NCBI GenBank assembly: GCA_013360985.1
Contig: JABWAM010000036.1
Location: 1-13,928 of the forward strand
Length of the DNA stretch: 13,928 bases
From: Verrucomicrobiia bacterium
Lineage (GTDB): Bacteria > Verrucomicrobiota > Verrucomicrobiia > JABWAM01
Reading direction: 5' to 3'
The position numbers and the translations under genes were made by a program. Under the pieces are notes generated by a model. The model searched no databases. It saw nothing but the letters and a program-made list of their open reading frames with translations, and had not been told where the DNA came from. Below are positions 13,103 through 13,928 of this stretch, in pieces. How positions within the stretch are numbered: the stretch's first letter is position 1; every line of letters begins with the position of its first letter.

Positions 13103-13423
13103 TCACTTCTTGAAAGAGCGGATCAAGGCGAGTTGGTCCTTGATCTCCTGTTCGCTGAGTTGATTCGCGTACCCCTTCTTCATTTTCGAGTGAGGGACGC
13201 CGTTCTTGATGGCCTTGAGGATCTCCTCATCGGTCAATCTGGCCTGGACCCCGGCCTTGGTGTAATCCAAGGTTTTCATTTCGGCCTTGCCGGCGCCGTT
13301 CTTGCCGTGGCAAGCCGCGCAGTGCTTGTTCCAGTTGGTTTTGGCGTCGGCGGCGCGCGCCGCCGTCGTTGCGCCGAAGGCGAGGACGCCCGCGGCCGCG
13401 AGGAGGGCGAGGATGCGAGTCAT
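13103..13423 (-). CDS. Periplasmic monoheme class I cytochrome c
   Basis: A 106-residue protein with a Sec signal peptide (MTRILALLAAAGVLAF..., likely cleaved after ARA near residue 24), leaving about 82 mature residues. The heme site is CAACH at 35-39. The probable axial methionine is M81 in SKMKKG, followed by a C-terminal helix LSEQEIKDQLALIRSF that packs on the heme in class I cytochromes. The size fits the c553/c6-like group of small soluble electron carriers. It is the first gene of a two-gene unit with the nonaheme c / cytochrome b fusion, so the simplest reading is that it shuttles electrons to or from that complex. The ATG has an excellent Shine-Dalgarno, AAAGGAG, seven bases upstream, which suggests high expression. 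Confidence 0.92.
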   Translation of the reverse strand: MTRILALLAAAGVLAFGATTAARAADAKTNWNKHCAACHGKNGAGKAEMKTLDYTKAGVQARLTDEEILKAIKNGVPHSKMKKGYANQLSEQEIKDQLALIRSFKK

Positions 13424-13430
13424 GGGGGAA

Positions 13431-13437
13431 CTCCTTT
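13431..13437 (-). promoter_or_regulatory. Strong ribosome binding site of the cytochrome c gene
   Basis: AAAGGAG on the minus strand ends seven bases before the ATG at 13423. It is among the best Shine-Dalgarno matches in the window, where many starts have none, and fixes the start of the cytochrome c gene. Confidence 0.75.
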
Positions 13438-13532
13438 CAGGCGAGAGGGGAGGCAGACGGTTCGCGCGCTCGCGGCGCTGAGCGGCCTGAGCATCGGCCC
13501 GAATTCGTCTTCATGAGAAAGCTGGATGATAA

Positions 13533-13561
13533 AATATCGATTAATGAGAATCCTTAATCAA
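13533..13561 (-). promoter_or_regulatory. AT-rich promoter with inverted repeat upstream of the cytochrome operon
   Basis: The stretch 13520-13570 is strikingly AT-rich against its surroundings. On the minus strand TTGATT (13556-13561) can serve as -35, with GATATT (13533-13538, 17-base spacer) or TATTTT (13531-13536, 19-base spacer) as -10. An inverted repeat, GATTAA-N9-TTAATC (13539-13559), lies almost wholly in the spacer and overlaps the -35 box, a usual place for an operator. It is about 110 bases before the cytochrome c start. No known regulator site is matched exactly; it is not a consensus FNR or CRP box. Confidence 0.45.
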
Positions 13562-13622
13562 GAAAAAAGATGCTTTCGGCCTTTCGGGCGGAGATTTTGC
13601 CTTGGAGGGTGAAGGATCCCGG

Positions 13623-13928
13623 TTAGCGCCTCGGAGGGCGTCCGGCGGCGCGCCACCACGCGGCGATTTCGGCGGCGCGCGCCGCGTCCAGCTTGCGGAG
13701 CCGATCGAGCGCGCGCTCCGATTCGGCGGTGAGATGGAGGCGTCGCAACGCAAGGGCGAGATTGCCCAGGAGCAGGGGATCCTCCGGAGCGACGGCGAGG
13801 CCTTTGTCGAAGGCGTCTCGGGCGTCCGCGGTTCTCCCCAGACGGGCGAGCGCCACCCCTTGGCAGTTGCGAAGATCGGCGTCCTTCGGGAGAAGCTCGG
13901 CGGCGCGCGCCCAGGCGTCGGCCGCGGC
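13623..13928 (-). CDS. TPR repeat protein, C-terminal part (partial)
   Basis: The frame is open from the right edge to a TAA at 13623-13625, giving the last 101 residues of a longer protein. AWARAAELLPKDADLRNCQG, VALARLGRTADARDAFDKGL and AVAPEDPLLLGNLALALRRL are three consecutive pieces with the small/large residue spacing and P-x-D/E turns of tetratricopeptide repeats. The end, LDAARAAEIAAWWRAAGRPP, caps them. The rest of the protein, including any catalytic or membrane part, is outside the window, so no function can be given. It is in the same orientation as the cytochrome genes, but the roughly 200-base gap with its own promoter-like region suggests separate transcription. Confidence 0.75.
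   Translation of the reverse strand, partial: AAADAWARAAELLPKDADLRNCQGVALARLGRTADARDAFDKGLAVAPEDPLLLGNLALALRRLHLTAESERALDRLRKLDAARAAEIAAWWRAAGRPPRR

Noticed and set aside
11230..13113. Plus-strand frame of 627 codons opposite the cytochrome fusion gene
   Set aside because: It is the mirror of a gene with nine CxxCH motifs. The translated sequence has shadow-frame composition and no domain.
13539..13559. FNR or CRP binding site before the cytochrome genes
   Set aside because: The inverted repeat has half-sites GATTAA/TTAATC with a nine-base spacer. It does not fit TTGAT-N4-ATCAA or TGTGA-N6-TCACA.
13562..13601. Intrinsic terminator after the partial TPR gene (T6 run on the minus strand)
   Set aside because: The T6 run at 13563-13568 is real, but the best stem before it (GCC-CGAAA-GGC) has only three base pairs, too weak to call.

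Overview
The window is high in G+C (about two thirds by eye). Lipoprotein and Sec-type signal peptides, a periplasmic multiheme cytochrome c and a CreD-family protein point to a diderm bacterium. HPr kinase beside HPr, outside any visible sugar phosphotransferase operon, is a combination seen in several non-Firmicute phyla. I cannot assign a phylum. There is no phage, CRISPR, rRNA or tRNA signal.

Layout, left to right. At 1-246 (minus) is the N-terminus of a GT4-type glycosyltransferase that runs off the left edge. At 640-1989 (plus) is a complete beta-CASP metallo-beta-lactamase nuclease. It converges on a translationally coupled hprK-ptsH pair (3266 to 2032, minus). Divergent from hprK is a plus-strand pair: a peptide-type ABC solute-binding lipoprotein with an extra C-terminal membrane helix (3351-5324), overlapping an OppB-type permease (5314-6291). 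The second permease and the ATPases are missing. An ATGA start at the permease stop may mark where the transporter operon was cut. From there everything is on the minus strand: creD (7786-6338), then reading upstream larC, a small TPR protein and a secreted HExxH peptidase-like protein (10791-8189, one probable operon), then a monoheme cytochrome c and a nonaheme c / cytochrome b fusion (13423-11260), and finally the C-terminus of a TPR protein cut by the right edge.

The least expected structure is a pair of ~300 bp elements at 7847-8148 and 10912-11213, about 92% identical by hand alignment and in the same orientation. Each fills an intergenic gap between minus-strand genes. Both have terminal inverted repeats (CCAAATCC / GGATTTGG). 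Copy 1 is also flanked by a direct repeat, CAAGG. They encode no convincing protein and look like a miniature inverted-repeat transposable element (MITE) or similar non-autonomous repeat family.

Functionally the window is a patchwork: regulatory phosphorylation (HprK/HPr), possible peptide uptake (incomplete), nickel-pincer cofactor insertion (LarC), envelope proteins (CreD, peptidase-like) and a quinol-to-periplasm electron-transfer module. That module resembles the CbcL type known from metal-reducing Geobacter and is paired with a small cytochrome c. An AT-rich promoter region with a dyad precedes the cytochrome operon.
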